Shown: positions 16,391-25,703 of the stretch, in pieces | Position numbering within the stretch: position 1 is the first letter of the stretch | Layout: every line of letters starts with the position of its first letter | Assembly (NCBI RefSeq): GCF_020179385.1 | Contig: NZ_JAIBLJ010000012.1 | Coordinates: 37,663 to 101,662, forward strand | Direction of reading: 5' to 3' | Origin: Alkalihalobacillus sp. YIM B00296 | Lineage (GTDB): Bacteria > Bacillota > Bacilli > Bacillales > Fictibacillaceae | Length of the DNA: 64,000 bases | Made by a program: the position numbers and the translations under genes | The notes under the pieces: model-generated | Databases searched by the model: none | What the model saw: only the letters and a program-made list of their open reading frames with translations | Told to the model about the DNA's origin: nothing

Positions 16391-17293
16391 ATGAGGACAG
16401 CTTTTCTCCTTTTGTCCTTAGGATTTTTGATCCTGGGTGAATTGATTCTTGGCCCGGCAACTACATTTGCGATGAATGAAGAAGACTCGTCAGATTTGAA
16501 TTTACGGGTGATGACCTACAATGTTCGATTCATGAACAATTCGGTTCCGTCTCCGTATAATTGGGACGGCAGGAGACCGTTAATCCGGAAGGTGATCCGC
16601 AGCCATATGCCGGATATCATCGGAATCCAGGAGCCTCTTTTTCAACAAGTAAGAGAAATGGGTTCTGATCTTCCAGAGTATGACTGGATCGGCCTCGGAA
16701 AGGAAGGCGGGAGTAAGGGATTATTCATGCCGATCTTTTATAAGAAAACACGGTTCACACCATTGGAGTATGACCATTATTGGCTTTCTGATACACCAGG
16801 GATAATCGGTTCTCGATCTTGGGGAAACATCAATCCTAGGATGGTAACCTGGGTTAAGTTTCTCGACCTTCAGACCAATCAGTCGTTCTACTTTATAAAT
16901 ACACACTTGGATCATATTTCAGAGGAATCAAGGCGGAAAAGTACCACACTGATTATAAAAAAAATGAAAGAACTCGATCCAGTTTTACCGGTTCTGATGA
17001 CTGGGGATTTCAACGTTGGTCCGGATAGTGTCGTCCATCAAAAACTGACAAAAGAGGGACCTTTCACAGATTTGTGGGAAATAGCCGAAAGCAGGATCAA
17101 CGAAGATCTGGGTACATTTAATGCTTTCCGTGATCCAACTGGCGGGGGGCCAAAGGATCGGATAGACTGGATCCTGTCAAAAGGAAAAGTGACTGTACAT
17201 GAAATCGCGATTTCAGATGATCGGGAAGAAGGTCGGTTTCCGAGTGATCATTATCCGGTGATGGCTGGTTTGACACTCCATTATGCTCCTTAA
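16391..17293 (+). CDS. Secreted endonuclease/exonuclease/phosphatase family protein
   Basis: About 300 residues. A signal peptide (FLLLSLGFLILGELILG, then an ATTFAM region) precedes an EEP domain. Catalytic motifs are visible: RVMTYNVRF at the start of the fold, IIGIQEPLFQQ with the metal Glu, FINTHLDHISEE, VLMTGDFNVGPDS and the final RFPSDHYPVMAGL with the Asp-His pair. The family covers DNases, sphingomyelinases and sugar-phosphate phosphatases; substrate is unknown here. ATG at 16391 is chosen because GTGGGG lies eight bases upstream; an in-frame ATG at 16358 has no such site. The next gene converges on it across a terminator. Confidence 0.88.
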   Translation: MRTAFLLLSLGFLILGELILGPATTFAMNEEDSSDLNLRVMTYNVRFMNNSVPSPYNWDGRRPLIRKVIRSHMPDIIGIQEPLFQQVREMGSDLPEYDWIGLGKEGGSKGLFMPIFYKKTRFTPLEYDHYWLSDTPGIIGSRSWGNINPRMVTWVKFLDLQTNQSFYFINTHLDHISEESRRKSTTLIIKKMKELDPVLPVLMTGDFNVGPDSVVHQKLTKEGPFTDLWEIAESRINEDLGTFNAFRDPTGGGPKDRIDWILSKGKVTVHEIAISDDREEGRFPSDHYPVMAGLTLHYAP

Positions 17294-17331
17294 GGGGTGT
17301 CGGTCCATACGTTCTGCTATCAAACTAAAAT

Positions 17332-17363
17332 AACCTCCGAAAACCGTGCTCGGAGGTTAGATT
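17332..17363. terminator. Bidirectional terminator
   Basis: AACCTCCGA (17332-17340) and TCGGAGGTT (17350-17358), flanked by AT-rich tails on both sides, between convergent genes. Confidence 0.8.
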
Positions 17364-17375
17364 TTTGGAAAGTAT

Positions 17376-17657
17376 TTAAAAATGTTCGTTTACTTCCCAT
17401 GACTCGACGATTTGGTGAGCCATCTTCGGATGAAAGCCCCTTCCGATCAAATAGCTGATTGCTGCAACTTCCATCATCGCATGTCTGTACGAGGTATGTT
17501 TCGCTTCCTCCAGACCATATCCAACAAACGGCTGGACTGTCATTAATGTTTGGCTCTTCAATTGAGGGTATAGGGGACCGTGTGATTGTTGGTGATAGTA
17601 TTCTTCTTGTTGTCCCCAATGTGGTTGCTGACCTCCATGGTATGGATTCCCGTTCAT
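17376..17657 (-). CDS. Small conserved Bacillus protein with Gln/His/Tyr-rich N-terminus
   Basis: 93 residues. Residues 1-32 are rich in Gln, His, Tyr and Gly (GGQQPHWGQQEEYYHQQSHG), in the style of spore-surface proteins. The second half, KHTSYRHAMMEVAAISYLIG, then GFHPKMAHQIVESWEVNE, resembles an uncharacterised Bacillus family, recalled but not verifiable here. ATG at 17657 has AAGGAG seven bases upstream and a terminator follows the stop. No function is assigned; a spore coat role is a guess. Confidence 0.65.
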   Translation of the reverse strand: MNGNPYHGGQQPHWGQQEEYYHQQSHGPLYPQLKSQTLMTVQPFVGYGLEEAKHTSYRHAMMEVAAISYLIGRGFHPKMAHQIVESWEVNEHF

Positions 17658-17840
17658 ATGAGCACTCCTTAATTGTAATCAAACTGTATTGTCATTCTAT
17701 GTAGGTAAAACATGTCCATTGAGCCTATTTCTTACCATCTGGTCATTTCCATGTAATTTTTAAAAACATATGTATAATTTTCCATTGAACTTTCCAAACT
17801 AAGGTCGAAATTTGAAAATCACAAGTAAGGAGGAATTTAC

Positions 17841-18362
17841 ATGTTCTTGAAAACAAAATTTTTGCTGGTTGCATGCCTTTTCGCTACTGCACTAGTTGCT
17901 TGTAACATGGGGAACAACGGGGATGATACCGGCGCTGAAACTGAGAATATCGGCGATCGTGACAATGGGGTCATTGATGATAATAACAATGATGCCAATA
18001 TCATGAACAACAATGGAAACAATCGTGTTGAAGTAGCCAATAAAGCTGCAGACAAGATCACGAATTTGCCTGAAGTACAAGATGCGAATGTGTTCGTTAC
18101 AAATGAAAATGCTTATGTGGCAGCACAACTTACTACTGGGACACAAACTGAAGGTGAAGTAACGAGAGAGCTTGAGAAGAAGATTTCCGACCAAGTAAAA
18201 GCGACTGACCGGGACATCGATAACGTTTTCGTTTCAACGAACCCGGAATTCTTTGATCGCTCTGCCAATTATGCAGAAAAGTTCGGTCGTGGGGAGCCCG
18301 TACAAGGTCTATTTGAAGAATTTAACGAAACGATCCGCCGCGTATTCCCTAACGCTCGCTAA
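17841..18362 (+). CDS. YhcN/YlaJ family sporulation lipoprotein
   Basis: 173-residue lipoprotein. The signal ends in lipobox LVAC with Cys21. Residues 22-55 are a low-complexity Asn/Asp/Gly linker. The YhcN/YlaJ domain follows: NRVEVANKAADKITNLPEVQ, then DANVFVTNENAYVAAQL and DIDNVFVSTNPEFFDRSANY. B. subtilis YhcN is a forespore-made coat or membrane protein that assists germination and outgrowth. ATG at 17841 with AAGGAGG upstream. Single gene with its own terminator. Confidence 0.9.
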   Translation: MFLKTKFLLVACLFATALVACNMGNNGDDTGAETENIGDRDNGVIDDNNNDANIMNNNGNNRVEVANKAADKITNLPEVQDANVFVTNENAYVAAQLTTGTQTEGEVTRELEKKISDQVKATDRDIDNVFVSTNPEFFDRSANYAEKFGRGEPVQGLFEEFNETIRRVFPNAR

Positions 18363-18373
18363 AAAGTAGTGAC

Positions 18374-18422
18374 AAAAAGATCAATCCTGACCATTGAATA
18401 TGGTGACGGGTTGATCTTTTTT
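18374..18422 (+). terminator. Terminator after the yhcN-like gene
   Basis: AAAAAGATCAATCC (18374-18387) pairs with GGGTTGATCTTTTTT (18408-18422), with inner CCAT/ATGG pairs. Confidence 0.85.
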
Positions 18423-18521
18423 CATTTATCCCGACAACCCCCAATTACTCTCTATCACACCATAATCTGTATTATTATTTAAATAAATGTATGTGACCAA
18501 TAAAATGAAAGCGATTTATTT

Positions 18522-18570
18522 AAGAATTTTCATAAATACTATTGAATAAAAATACTTATGTATGTATAAT
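18522..18570 (+). promoter_or_regulatory. argC promoter overlapped by two ARG boxes
   Basis: TTGAAT (18542-18547), a 17-base spacer and TATAAT (18565-18570) form a sigma-A promoter. Two ARG-box-like sites sit on it: one in opposite orientation with GAATTTTCAT (18524-18533) and one with TTGAATAAAAAT (18542-18553), which covers the -35. Placement fits repression by ArgR/AhrC with arginine. Sites are read by eye against the ArgR consensus. Confidence 0.7.
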
Positions 18571-18614
18571 AATCCGAAATAGCAAACAGAACAGCAGATA
18601 GGAGATGGAGTCAT

Positions 18615-19652
18615 TTGAAAGCAGCAATTATCGGAGGAACCGGTTATGGGGCAGTTGAACTGGTAAGGTTATTACATAATCATCCTCTAGTTGAAATTTC
18701 CACTATTGTTTCCCACTCGAACAGCGGCAATGAGCTTCAATCAATCTACCCGCATCTTTCAGGCATCATCGAAACTTCTTTTTCTGAAATGGATGTAGAG
18801 GTAGTCAGTGAAGAGGCCGATCTCGTTTTCTTCGGAACGCCATCAGGAGTCAGTACCGAGCTTGTCCCTCAATTCCTGGAACAAGGTGTGAAATGCATCG
18901 ACCTCGCGGGTGACTTCCGGCTAGATTCCCCAGAGATCTATGAAAAGTGGTATAAACTATCCGCACCGCCACAGGAATACACAGAAAAGGCGACATACGG
19001 ACTAAGTGAAATTTATAAAGAAGAAGTAAAAAATTCAACATTAATCGCAAATCCAGGCTGTTATCCGACAGCCACATTGTTAGCACTCATTCCAATTTTA
19101 AAAGAACAGCTGATCGAACCGCAATCCATCATCATCGATGCAAAATCTGGTCTTTCCGGGGCAGGGAGAAGCGTCTCCTTGAAAGCCCATTTCTCTGAAT
19201 CGAATGAGAATTTCAGAGCTTATAAGCTGGCGGAGCATCAGCATATCCCTGAAATCGAGCAGATCCTCGTTAAAGAGAGCGGAATCGATCTGCAGGTATC
19301 ATTCACTCCTCATCTCGTTCCGATGACTAGAGGCATCATGTGCACGATCTATTCGAATATGACGGTCGGAAAAACGACTGAGGAGATCATCGAGCTATAC
19401 CAAAGTTTTTACAAGGAACATCCTTTTGTACGTGTACGTCCTGAAGGGATCATCCCTGGAACGAAAGAGGTGTACGGAAGCAATTATTGCGACATCGGCT
19501 TCAAGGTGGACGATCGGACGGGAAGGCTGATGATCGTCGCTGTCATCGATAATCTTGTTAAAGGTGCAGCAGGGCAAGCAATCCAAAACATGAATCTGAT
19601 ACAAGGCTGGGACGAACAGACAGGGCTTACGAATGTCCCAATCTATCCTTAA
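18615..19652 (+). CDS. argC: N-acetyl-gamma-glutamyl-phosphate reductase
   Basis: Third step of arginine synthesis: NADPH-dependent reduction of N-acetylglutamyl phosphate to the semialdehyde. 345 residues. The Rossmann entry AAIIGGTGYGAVELVRLL is at the N-terminus; the active site is IANPGCYPTATLLAL with catalytic Cys; PLVEISTIVSHSNSG and HLVPMTRGIMCTIY follow the family. TTG start at 18615 with GGAGATGGAG upstream. First gene of argCJBD, 18 bases before argJ. Confidence 0.95.
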   Translation: MKAAIIGGTGYGAVELVRLLHNHPLVEISTIVSHSNSGNELQSIYPHLSGIIETSFSEMDVEVVSEEADLVFFGTPSGVSTELVPQFLEQGVKCIDLAGDFRLDSPEIYEKWYKLSAPPQEYTEKATYGLSEIYKEEVKNSTLIANPGCYPTATLLALIPILKEQLIEPQSIIIDAKSGLSGAGRSVSLKAHFSESNENFRAYKLAEHQHIPEIEQILVKESGIDLQVSFTPHLVPMTRGIMCTIYSNMTVGKTTEEIIELYQSFYKEHPFVRVRPEGIIPGTKEVYGSNYCDIGFKVDDRTGRLMIVAVIDNLVKGAAGQAIQNMNLIQGWDEQTGLTNVPIYP

Positions 19653-19670
19653 TCGGGAGGAGGAACGGTA

Positions 19671-20897
19671 ATGCAAGCAATGAAAACGAACGAAATCATC
19701 AGTCTGATAGATGGAGGTGTCACAACCCCGGAGGGATTCACCGCTGGAGGCCTCCATTGCGGACTCCGGAAAACGCGTCTTGATCTCGGTTATGTTTTAT
19801 CAGAAGTTCCAGCTGTAACGGCCGGTGTGTATACGACCAACCTTTTTCAAGCAGCACCCCTTCAAGTCACGCAGGAAAGCATCGCTGTCGAGAACAAGAT
19901 CCAGGCGGTACTCGTGAATTCAGCCAATGCGAATGCTTGTACAGGGGATCAGGGGCTGAAGGACGCTTATGAGATGCAGCAGGTCTTTGCAAAAGAACTT
20001 GGCGTTGAGAAACATCATGTCGCTGTCACGTCCACTGGAGTCATCGGCGTGCATTTACCAATGGATAAGATCAAGTCCGGTGTCAAAAAGATCCTCTCGA
20101 AAAACCACGAGGGTGTGGCAAACTTCGAGGAAGCGATCCTTACGACGGATACAAAGGTCAAGCATCATGCTGTCCAATTTGAGATCGACGGAAAGCCGGT
20201 TAGTATCGGAGGTGCTGCCAAAGGTTCGGGCATGATCCACCCAAACATGGCGACCATGCTTGGGTTCATCACTACGGATGCAAACATCGGTTATGAGAGC
20301 TTGCAGACTGCATTACGGCAGGTGACTGATGAGACATTTAACATGATCACGGTCGATGGGGATACGAGTACGAATGACATGGTGCTCACGATGGCGAACG
20401 GAAAAGCGGGGAACGAACTGCTTGATGAAAACCATCCGGATTGGGCCGTATTTTTACAAGGGTTGAAATCAGTCTGTACATCCCTGGCGAAAAAGGTCGC
20501 AAGGGACGGTGAAGGGGCGACGAAACTGGTCGAGGTCCATGTAAAAGGGGCAAGGAGTGAGGTTGCCGCCCGTGCAGTCGGAAAGGCGATCATCTCCTCT
20601 AATCTTGTGAAAACTGCGATTTATGGAACAGATCCGAACTGGGGAAGGATCATTTGTGCGATCGGTTATAGCGGTGAGCAGGTCGATCCTGAGAAGGTAA
20701 GTGTCTCCCTCGGCGATATTCAAGTCGTCGGGAACGGTCTACCATCATCCTTCAGTGAAGAGGAAGCGAAAGACTATCTGCAACAGGAAGATGTGCATAT
20801 CTACGTGGATTTGAGTCAAGGAGAACATGAAGCGACGGCTTGGGGCTGTGATCTGTCTTATGATTACGTGAAAATCAATGCGTCTTATCGAACTTAA
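19671..20897 (+). CDS. argJ: Bifunctional ornithine acetyltransferase/N-acetylglutamate synthase
   Basis: Recycles the acetyl group from N-acetylornithine to glutamate and can use acetyl-CoA. 408 residues. It self-cleaves before a Thr in the [19 protein letters not shown] segment, where the precursor splits into two chains. N-terminal [36 protein letters not shown] and C-terminal [14 protein letters not shown] are standard. A start three codons later (ATG 19680) is also possible. Good ribosome binding site GGGAGGAGG before 19671. Between argC and argB. Confidence 0.95.
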   Translation: MQAMKTNEIISLIDGGVTTPEGFTAGGLHCGLRKTRLDLGYVLSEVPAVTAGVYTTNLFQAAPLQVTQESIAVENKIQAVLVNSANANACTGDQGLKDAYEMQQVFAKELGVEKHHVAVTSTGVIGVHLPMDKIKSGVKKILSKNHEGVANFEEAILTTDTKVKHHAVQFEIDGKPVSIGGAAKGSGMIHPNMATMLGFITTDANIGYESLQTALRQVTDETFNMITVDGDTSTNDMVLTMANGKAGNELLDENHPDWAVFLQGLKSVCTSLAKKVARDGEGATKLVEVHVKGARSEVAARAVGKAIISSNLVKTAIYGTDPNWGRIICAIGYSGEQVDPEKVSVSLGDIQVVGNGLPSSFSEEEAKDYLQQEDVHIYVDLSQGEHEATAWGCDLSYDYVKINASYRT

Positions 20898-20908
20898 GGA
20901 GGAAGCTG

Positions 20909-21715
20909 ATGACTTATCTTGTCATAAAATGTGGCGGAAGTGTTTTGGAAGCTTTACCTGAATCGTTTTATAAAAATATCGTCCATCTTCAAAAAGAGCA
21001 TGGTGTAAAACCGGTTATCGTCCATGGTGGAGGACCGCTCATATCATCCCTTTTGAAGAAGATGGGTACGGAAACGACATTTGTCAACGGACTTCGCGTA
21101 ACGACGGAGGAGGTACTCGATGTCGTTGAAATGGTCCTGAGTGGATCGGTCAATAAGCAGATCGTGAGACATCTGGTGGAAGTAGGCGGCAATGCATACG
21201 GCTTGAGCGGTATCGACGGTGGGCTGTTGAAAGCGAAGAAGTTGAAGAGCTCTGTTGATCTCGGTTTTGTCGGAGAGATCTTCCATGTCGAGACGAAGTT
21301 GGTTTCACAGCTCGGTGATCATGGTTATATTCCCGTCATCTCACCGCTTGGAATAGATGAACGTGGTCAACGGTACAACATCAACGGGGATATCGCTGCC
21401 GCAGAAGTGGCGAAAGCGCTCGGGGCAAGGCTTTGTCTGATCAGTGATATTCCAGGGCTTTATGTAGAAGAAGGAACGGAAAAGAAAGTCCTCCATTCGG
21501 TGACGAAGGATGACATCCTTGAACTGATGGAGAACGAAGTGATAACTGGAGGGATGATCCCGAAAGTGAAATCGGCAGTCGATGCACTTGAGCATGGTGT
21601 GCCTGAAGTATCGATCATTAATGGAATGACTGCAGATGCCCTGATCGATTTTTGCACCGGGAAAGAGATTGGAACGAAAATCATATTGGCTGAGGAGGTC
21701 GCAAATGTCCACTGA
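20909..21715 (+). CDS. argB: Acetylglutamate kinase
   Basis: Phosphorylates N-acetylglutamate, step two of the pathway. 268 residues of the amino acid kinase fold: YLVIKCGGSVLE at the start (Lys and Gly loop), PVIVHGGGPLISSLLKKMG, TFVNGLRVTTEEVLDV, YNINGDIAAAEVAKAL, and VITGGMIPKVKSAVDAL. Start 20909 with AGGAGG upstream. Its stop overlaps the argD start region by 11 bases. Confidence 0.95.
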   Translation: MTYLVIKCGGSVLEALPESFYKNIVHLQKEHGVKPVIVHGGGPLISSLLKKMGTETTFVNGLRVTTEEVLDVVEMVLSGSVNKQIVRHLVEVGGNAYGLSGIDGGLLKAKKLKSSVDLGFVGEIFHVETKLVSQLGDHGYIPVISPLGIDERGQRYNINGDIAAAEVAKALGARLCLISDIPGLYVEEGTEKKVLHSVTKDDILELMENEVITGGMIPKVKSAVDALEHGVPEVSIINGMTADALIDFCTGKEIGTKIILAEEVANVH

Positions 21716-22892
21716 ACTACTCATAGAACAATCTCCCCTGATGAAAACATACAACCGGTTTCCAATCACACTTGAAAAAGGAAAAGGGAGCTATGTCTGG
21801 GATCAGGAGGGGACCAAATACCTGGATTTTACATCGGGTATCGCCACGTGCAATCTGGGACACCTTCCCGATGTGGTGAAAGAACATGTGGATGTGCAAT
21901 TGGAGAAGCTATGGCATTGCTCGAATCTTTATCATATACCTGAACAGGAAGCGTTGGCTAGGCTGTTGGTTCAGAATAGCTGTGGCGATCAGGTCTTCTT
22001 CTGCAATAGTGGTGCAGAGGCGAACGAGGCAGCGATCAAACTTGCGAGACGTTACGCACGTGTGGAGAAGGGTGGAGAGGAAGCATTCGAAATCGTAGCA
22101 TTCAACCAATCGTTCCATGGGCGTACGATGGCGACATTGTCTGCAACTGGCCAACCGAAGCTCCAGGACGGTTTTGCGCCATTGCTTCAAGGATTCCGAC
22201 ATCTTCCTTACAATGATGTTCAAGGGCTGCGAAAGCTTCCTTCCGATAAAACATGTGCCGTCTTAGTCGAACTCGTCCAAGGAGAAGGAGGCGTGAATCC
22301 AGCCGATGTGGAGTGGACCCAGCAGCTTGAGGACATATGCAAAGCGAACGACATCCTGTTGATGGTGGATGAGATCCAGACAGGCATGGGCCGGACTGGG
22401 ACGTTGTTTGCCTATGAACAGTACGGAATCGACCCGGATGTGATTTCGATTGCTAAAGGGCTCGGCTCCGGTTTTCCGATCGGTGCTGTGATTGCAAAAG
22501 CGAAAGTAGCTGAAGCGTTCGGACCTGGAACCCACGGAAGTACTTTCGGAGGAAATCCGCTGGCGTCATCTGCTGGGTTTGCGACAGTGAACCACCTCGT
22601 TTCGAGCGATGTCATCAACGAAGCGTTCATCCTCGGACAGTATCTGAAGGATCAGTTGGAAAAGTTGAAGGCGGAGTGTAAGGAAGTGAAGGAAGTACGT
22701 GGAAAAGGCTTGCTTATTGGAATGGAGATCAGTGGTAAGGCGATCTCGATTGTGGAGAAAGCGCGAGAGAAAAACGTATTGATCCTGGTAGCTGGCCCGA
22801 ATGTGGTCCGGATTCTACCACCATTGACCACCTCAAAAGAAGAGATCGATTATTTCATAGGGGTAATGAAGGAGATTTTTGTTGAGTCATAA
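21705..22892 (+). CDS. argD: Acetylornithine aminotransferase
   Basis: PLP-dependent class III transaminase converting N-acetylglutamate semialdehyde to N-acetylornithine. 395 residues from ATG at 21705, chosen for GAGGAGG seven bases upstream; it overlaps argB by 11 bases. Motifs: [49 protein letters not shown] with the PLP Asp, SIAKGLGSGFPIGAV with the Schiff-base Lys, and [11 protein letters not shown]. The operon ends here with a terminator; carAB and argF, which follow in B. subtilis, are absent. Confidence 0.93.
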   Translation: MSTELLIEQSPLMKTYNRFPITLEKGKGSYVWDQEGTKYLDFTSGIATCNLGHLPDVVKEHVDVQLEKLWHCSNLYHIPEQEALARLLVQNSCGDQVFFCNSGAEANEAAIKLARRYARVEKGGEEAFEIVAFNQSFHGRTMATLSATGQPKLQDGFAPLLQGFRHLPYNDVQGLRKLPSDKTCAVLVELVQGEGGVNPADVEWTQQLEDICKANDILLMVDEIQTGMGRTGTLFAYEQYGIDPDVISIAKGLGSGFPIGAVIAKAKVAEAFGPGTHGSTFGGNPLASSAGFATVNHLVSSDVINEAFILGQYLKDQLEKLKAECKEVKEVRGKGLLIGMEISGKAISIVEKAREKNVLILVAGPNVVRILPPLTTSKEEIDYFIGVMKEIFVES

Positions 22893-22920
22893 GAGTCTAG
22901 GATCGGTTATACACAGGAGA

Positions 22921-22959
22921 AAGCAAGTGATTTCTTAACGAAGTCACTTGCTTTTTTTT
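22921..22959 (+). terminator. Terminator of argCJBD
   Basis: AAGCAAGTGA (22921-22930) and TCACTTGCTT (22943-22952), then TTTTTTG. Confidence 0.9.
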
Positions 22960-22994
22960 GAAAGAATAGAAAGTTAGGTACTTTCAGAAATGAT

Positions 22995-23400
22995 CATCAC
23001 AACCATGTCTATGTTGAAGTTGAAGCCTCCTATTTGGTCATACGACAAGAAAGAAATGGTCAACTGATCGCAAAGCACACTATCTCTTCTTAAATAAGAT
23101 TAATCATTACGATTCCGGAACATCGTGAAAGCAACCGGACAAAACGGGATCACCTCATCCAGCAACTATATCAGGATCTACCTAACCAAGAGCTTGTAAC
23201 ATGGCTGGTAGAAGTATTACTTTAGCAGTATCCACGCCACCTGACAGATCAATTGAAAATTGTATTAGGTGTTTCCAAGCGTTATCCAGATTCAATTGAA
23301 GAAGCAATCAGAACGATAAAAAAATTACAGATGAAAAGCGCTCATGAGCCTCGGGACATTGCGATATCACTTGAGGTTGAAAAGCAGAAACAAATAAAGC
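22995..23400 (+). mobile_element. 3' remnant of an IS21-type transposase (istA)
   Basis: Across three frames the + strand gives pieces of the C-terminal part of an IS21 IstA transposase: VYVEVEASYLVIRQERNGQL and IAKHTISS, then IPEHRESNRTKRDHLIQQLY, ELVTWLVEVLL, YPRHLTDQLKIVLGVSKRYP and a tail to EVEKQKQI. Stops and frameshifts break it. The N-terminal integrase core, istB and the terminal repeats are not seen. Its end abuts the truncated vgb gene on the other strand near 23400, suggesting the insertion or a later deletion cut that gene. Confidence 0.6.
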
Positions 23401-23839
23401 TTATAGACGAAGGAAAAGAACCCTTGTTTGGCAAATCATATTCGTGAATAGAACCTTTGGGCGTTAATCTACCTATGCGATTCCCATTCATTTCAGTAAA
23501 CCATATATCCCCGTTTAATCCTTCTGCTATTCCATAAGGAGCAGTGTCTGGTTGGGGAAGAGGATATTCATTAAAAACACCTTTTGATGTAAACTGTCCT
23601 ATTTTATTAGCACTATTCTGAGTAAACCATATGTCACCCCTAGCAGCTAAAGTTAAACACATCACTTTTGCATTAGGCGTAGGAACTTTAAACTCTTTTA
23701 CCTCACCAGTCTTATCCAGACAGCTAATTTTATTTGCTTTATGTTGTGTAATCCACATATTTCCATTTTGTGCTGCAGCCATACCATATGGACCTGAGTC
23801 TGGAGATTGTAAATTATACTCTCTTAAATCAAATTTCAT
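23342..23839 (-). pseudogene. Virginiamycin B lyase (Vgb)-like beta-propeller, 3'-truncated
   Basis: Starts normally at ATG 23839 (TTAGGAGG upstream) with MKFDLREYNLQSPDSGPYGM. Three propeller blades are visible through WITQHKANKI, IWFTQNSANKIGQF, IWFTEMNGNRIGRL and EYDLPNKGSFPS near residue 145. The frame then runs into sequence complementary to the IS21 remnant and stops. Vgb proteins have about 290 residues and seven blades, and the catalytic His residues lie in the missing part. Vgb linearises streptogramin B antibiotics; this copy cannot. Confidence 0.75.
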
Positions 23840-23968
23840 CTAAATGCCTCCTAACCTTAAGAATTTCAAGAATTTTCGTTTAGGCATATAATTTTTTTGT
23901 AATTTCATTTCTTTCAGTACTTTTAAAAGTCATTAGTTTTGGAGCTGAAGGGAGGTTGAAATTCCCAA

Positions 23969-25009
23969 ATGATTGAACTAGTTGGAATCTCAAAAACTTT
24001 TACAGCTAAAAAAGGTTCAATTCATGCATTAAAAAATGTTTCTATTTCTGTAAAAAAAGGTGAAATCTATGGTGTGATTGGATACAGCGGCGCAGGAAAA
24101 AGTACTCTTATCCGCTGTGTGAACCTTTTAGAAAAGCCTAATACAGGGTCTGTAAAAGTAAATAATGTAGATTTGACAAAGCTATCAACTGGAAAACTCC
24201 GTGAATCTCGAGGAAAAATCGGGATGATTTTTCAGGGGTTTAATCTACTAAAAACAGCGACTGTATTCGAAAATATAGCACTTCCATTAAAGCTTACTGG
24301 CTTATCCCAAAATGAAGTAGAGAGACGTGTTACGAAGTACTTAAGCATTGTAGGCCGTGAAGAGAAGCATCACGCTTATCCTTCTGAGCTTTCAGGAGGA
24401 CAGAAGCAGAGAGTAGCAATTGCACGTGCATTAGCACATGAACCGGAAGTCCTTCTTAGTGATGAAGCTACAAGTGCACTGGATCCTGATACGACAGAAG
24501 CCATTTTGGATCTATTGTTAAAAATCAACAAAGAGTTTGGAATTACCATCCTGCTCATTACCCATGAAATGAATGTCATTCAACGAATTTGTGACCGGGT
24601 AGCCGTCATGGAAAATGGAGAGGTTATTGAGGATGGAACAACAAGAGAAATTTTCACATCACCAAAGCATCAAACAACGAAGCGATTCATTAACAGCCTT
24701 TTTTCACATCAAATACCGGATAAAATCCTTTTGAACTTAAATAAAACAGGTCAAGTAGCTACCCTTTCTTTCTTTGGAGAATCATCAGGAGAACCTGCTT
24801 TGGCTTTAGTAAGTAAGAAGTTTGATGTTTATCCAAACATATTATCAGGCAGTATTACCCGCTTAAAGGAAGAATCATTTGGCCAGCTTTTAATTCACTT
24901 AAAGGGCGATGCAAATGAAATTGAAAAAGCCTTACGCTTCTTAGAACAACAACATGTGCATGTGGAAGGAGTGAGAGTTAGTGAAAGTAAGAATAGACGA
25001 ATTTCTTGA
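23969..25009 (+). CDS. metN: Methionine ABC transporter ATP-binding protein MetN
   Basis: 346 residues. ATPase domain: Walker A GYSGAGKST (38-46), Q-loop FQGFNLL, signature ELSGGQKQR, Walker B VLLSDEATSALDP and the switch His in LLITHEMNV. Residues about 265-340 form the NIL (ACT-like) domain that gives methionine feedback control, typical of MetN. ATG at 23969 follows GGGAGG. No S-box or T-box leader is seen in the 129 bases upstream. The partner permease is frameshifted and no metQ follows, so this importer is incomplete here. Confidence 0.88.
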   Translation: MIELVGISKTFTAKKGSIHALKNVSISVKKGEIYGVIGYSGAGKSTLIRCVNLLEKPNTGSVKVNNVDLTKLSTGKLRESRGKIGMIFQGFNLLKTATVFENIALPLKLTGLSQNEVERRVTKYLSIVGREEKHHAYPSELSGGQKQRVAIARALAHEPEVLLSDEATSALDPDTTEAILDLLLKINKEFGITILLITHEMNVIQRICDRVAVMENGEVIEDGTTREIFTSPKHQTTKRFINSLFSHQIPDKILLNLNKTGQVATLSFFGESSGEPALALVSKKFDVYPNILSGSITRLKEESFGQLLIHLKGDANEIEKALRFLEQQHVHVEGVRVSESKNRRIS

Positions 25010-25635
25010 TCTTTGGGGCAGTGATCTTTGGGAAGCTACCATCCAAACGTTCCAGATGGTCGGAATTTCATTAGCATCTTCAATCGTAATTGGTTTACCG
25101 TTAGGGATCTTGCTTGTTCTAACACGACCAGATAAAGCTTTAGCAAACAAGTATGTTTACCAAGTTTTAGACGTTGTCATTAATATTATACGTTCTGTGC
25201 CATTTATTATTTTACTGTTCTTCATACTTCCTTTTACAAAAATGATTGTAGGGACATCGATCGGGGTTAAAGGTGTAATTGTTCCATTGGTTGTATATAC
25301 AGCTCCATATATTGCGAGATTAATGGAAACTGCTCTTTTAGAGGTAGACCGTGGAGTTTTAGAGGCCTATGAGGCGATGGGAATAAAAACGAGACATATT
25401 ATTTGGCATGTGCTTGTAAGAGAATCACGTTCATCCATTATTCTTGGCTTAACCATTGCTACCATTGGTTTAATTGGAGCATCTGCTATGGCTGGATTAG
25501 TTGGTGGAGGCGGGCTATGGACATCTTCGTTATGAAGTGGACGTCATGTATATTACCGTTATTTTGCTTATCATTCTTGTCCAAGGACTTCAATCAGGCG
25601 GAAACCGCTTGGCAGCCTGGTTGAAGAAGGATTAA
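24981..25635 (+). pseudogene. metI: Methionine ABC transporter permease MetI, frameshifted by a short deletion
   Basis: GTG at 24981 overlaps metN by 29 bases. The protein reads as MetI: EATIQTFQMVGISLASSIVI, RSVPFIILLFFILPF, YEAMGIKTRHIIWHVLV and SAMAGLVGGGGL. At about 25518 the frame changes: after GGGGL the reading goes to WTSSL and stop, while another frame continues YGHLRYEVDVMYITV to GGNRLAAWLKKD and TAA at 25635. Against the family, about seven codons are gone between GGGGL and YG (an estimated 20 bases), which breaks the frame. The missing tail contains the last transmembrane helix. Confidence 0.8.
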
Positions 25636-25661
25636 ATATTAATAAGATGCAAGCCTAATAA

Positions 25662-25703
25662 GGGAAGGCCTAACAATGGAGCTGATAGGCCTTCCCTATT
25701 TAT
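25662..25703. terminator. Hairpin terminator downstream of metNI
   Basis: GGGAAGGCCTA (25662-25672) and TAGGCCTTCCC (25686-25696), perfect 11-bp stem, then TATTTATAT. The convergent ATPase remnant ends against it. Confidence 0.85.

Noticed and set aside
23840..23968. SAM (S-box) or T-box leader before metN
   Set aside because: The region is only about 130 bases and shows neither the S-box core nor a T-box GGTACC-type element with terminator.
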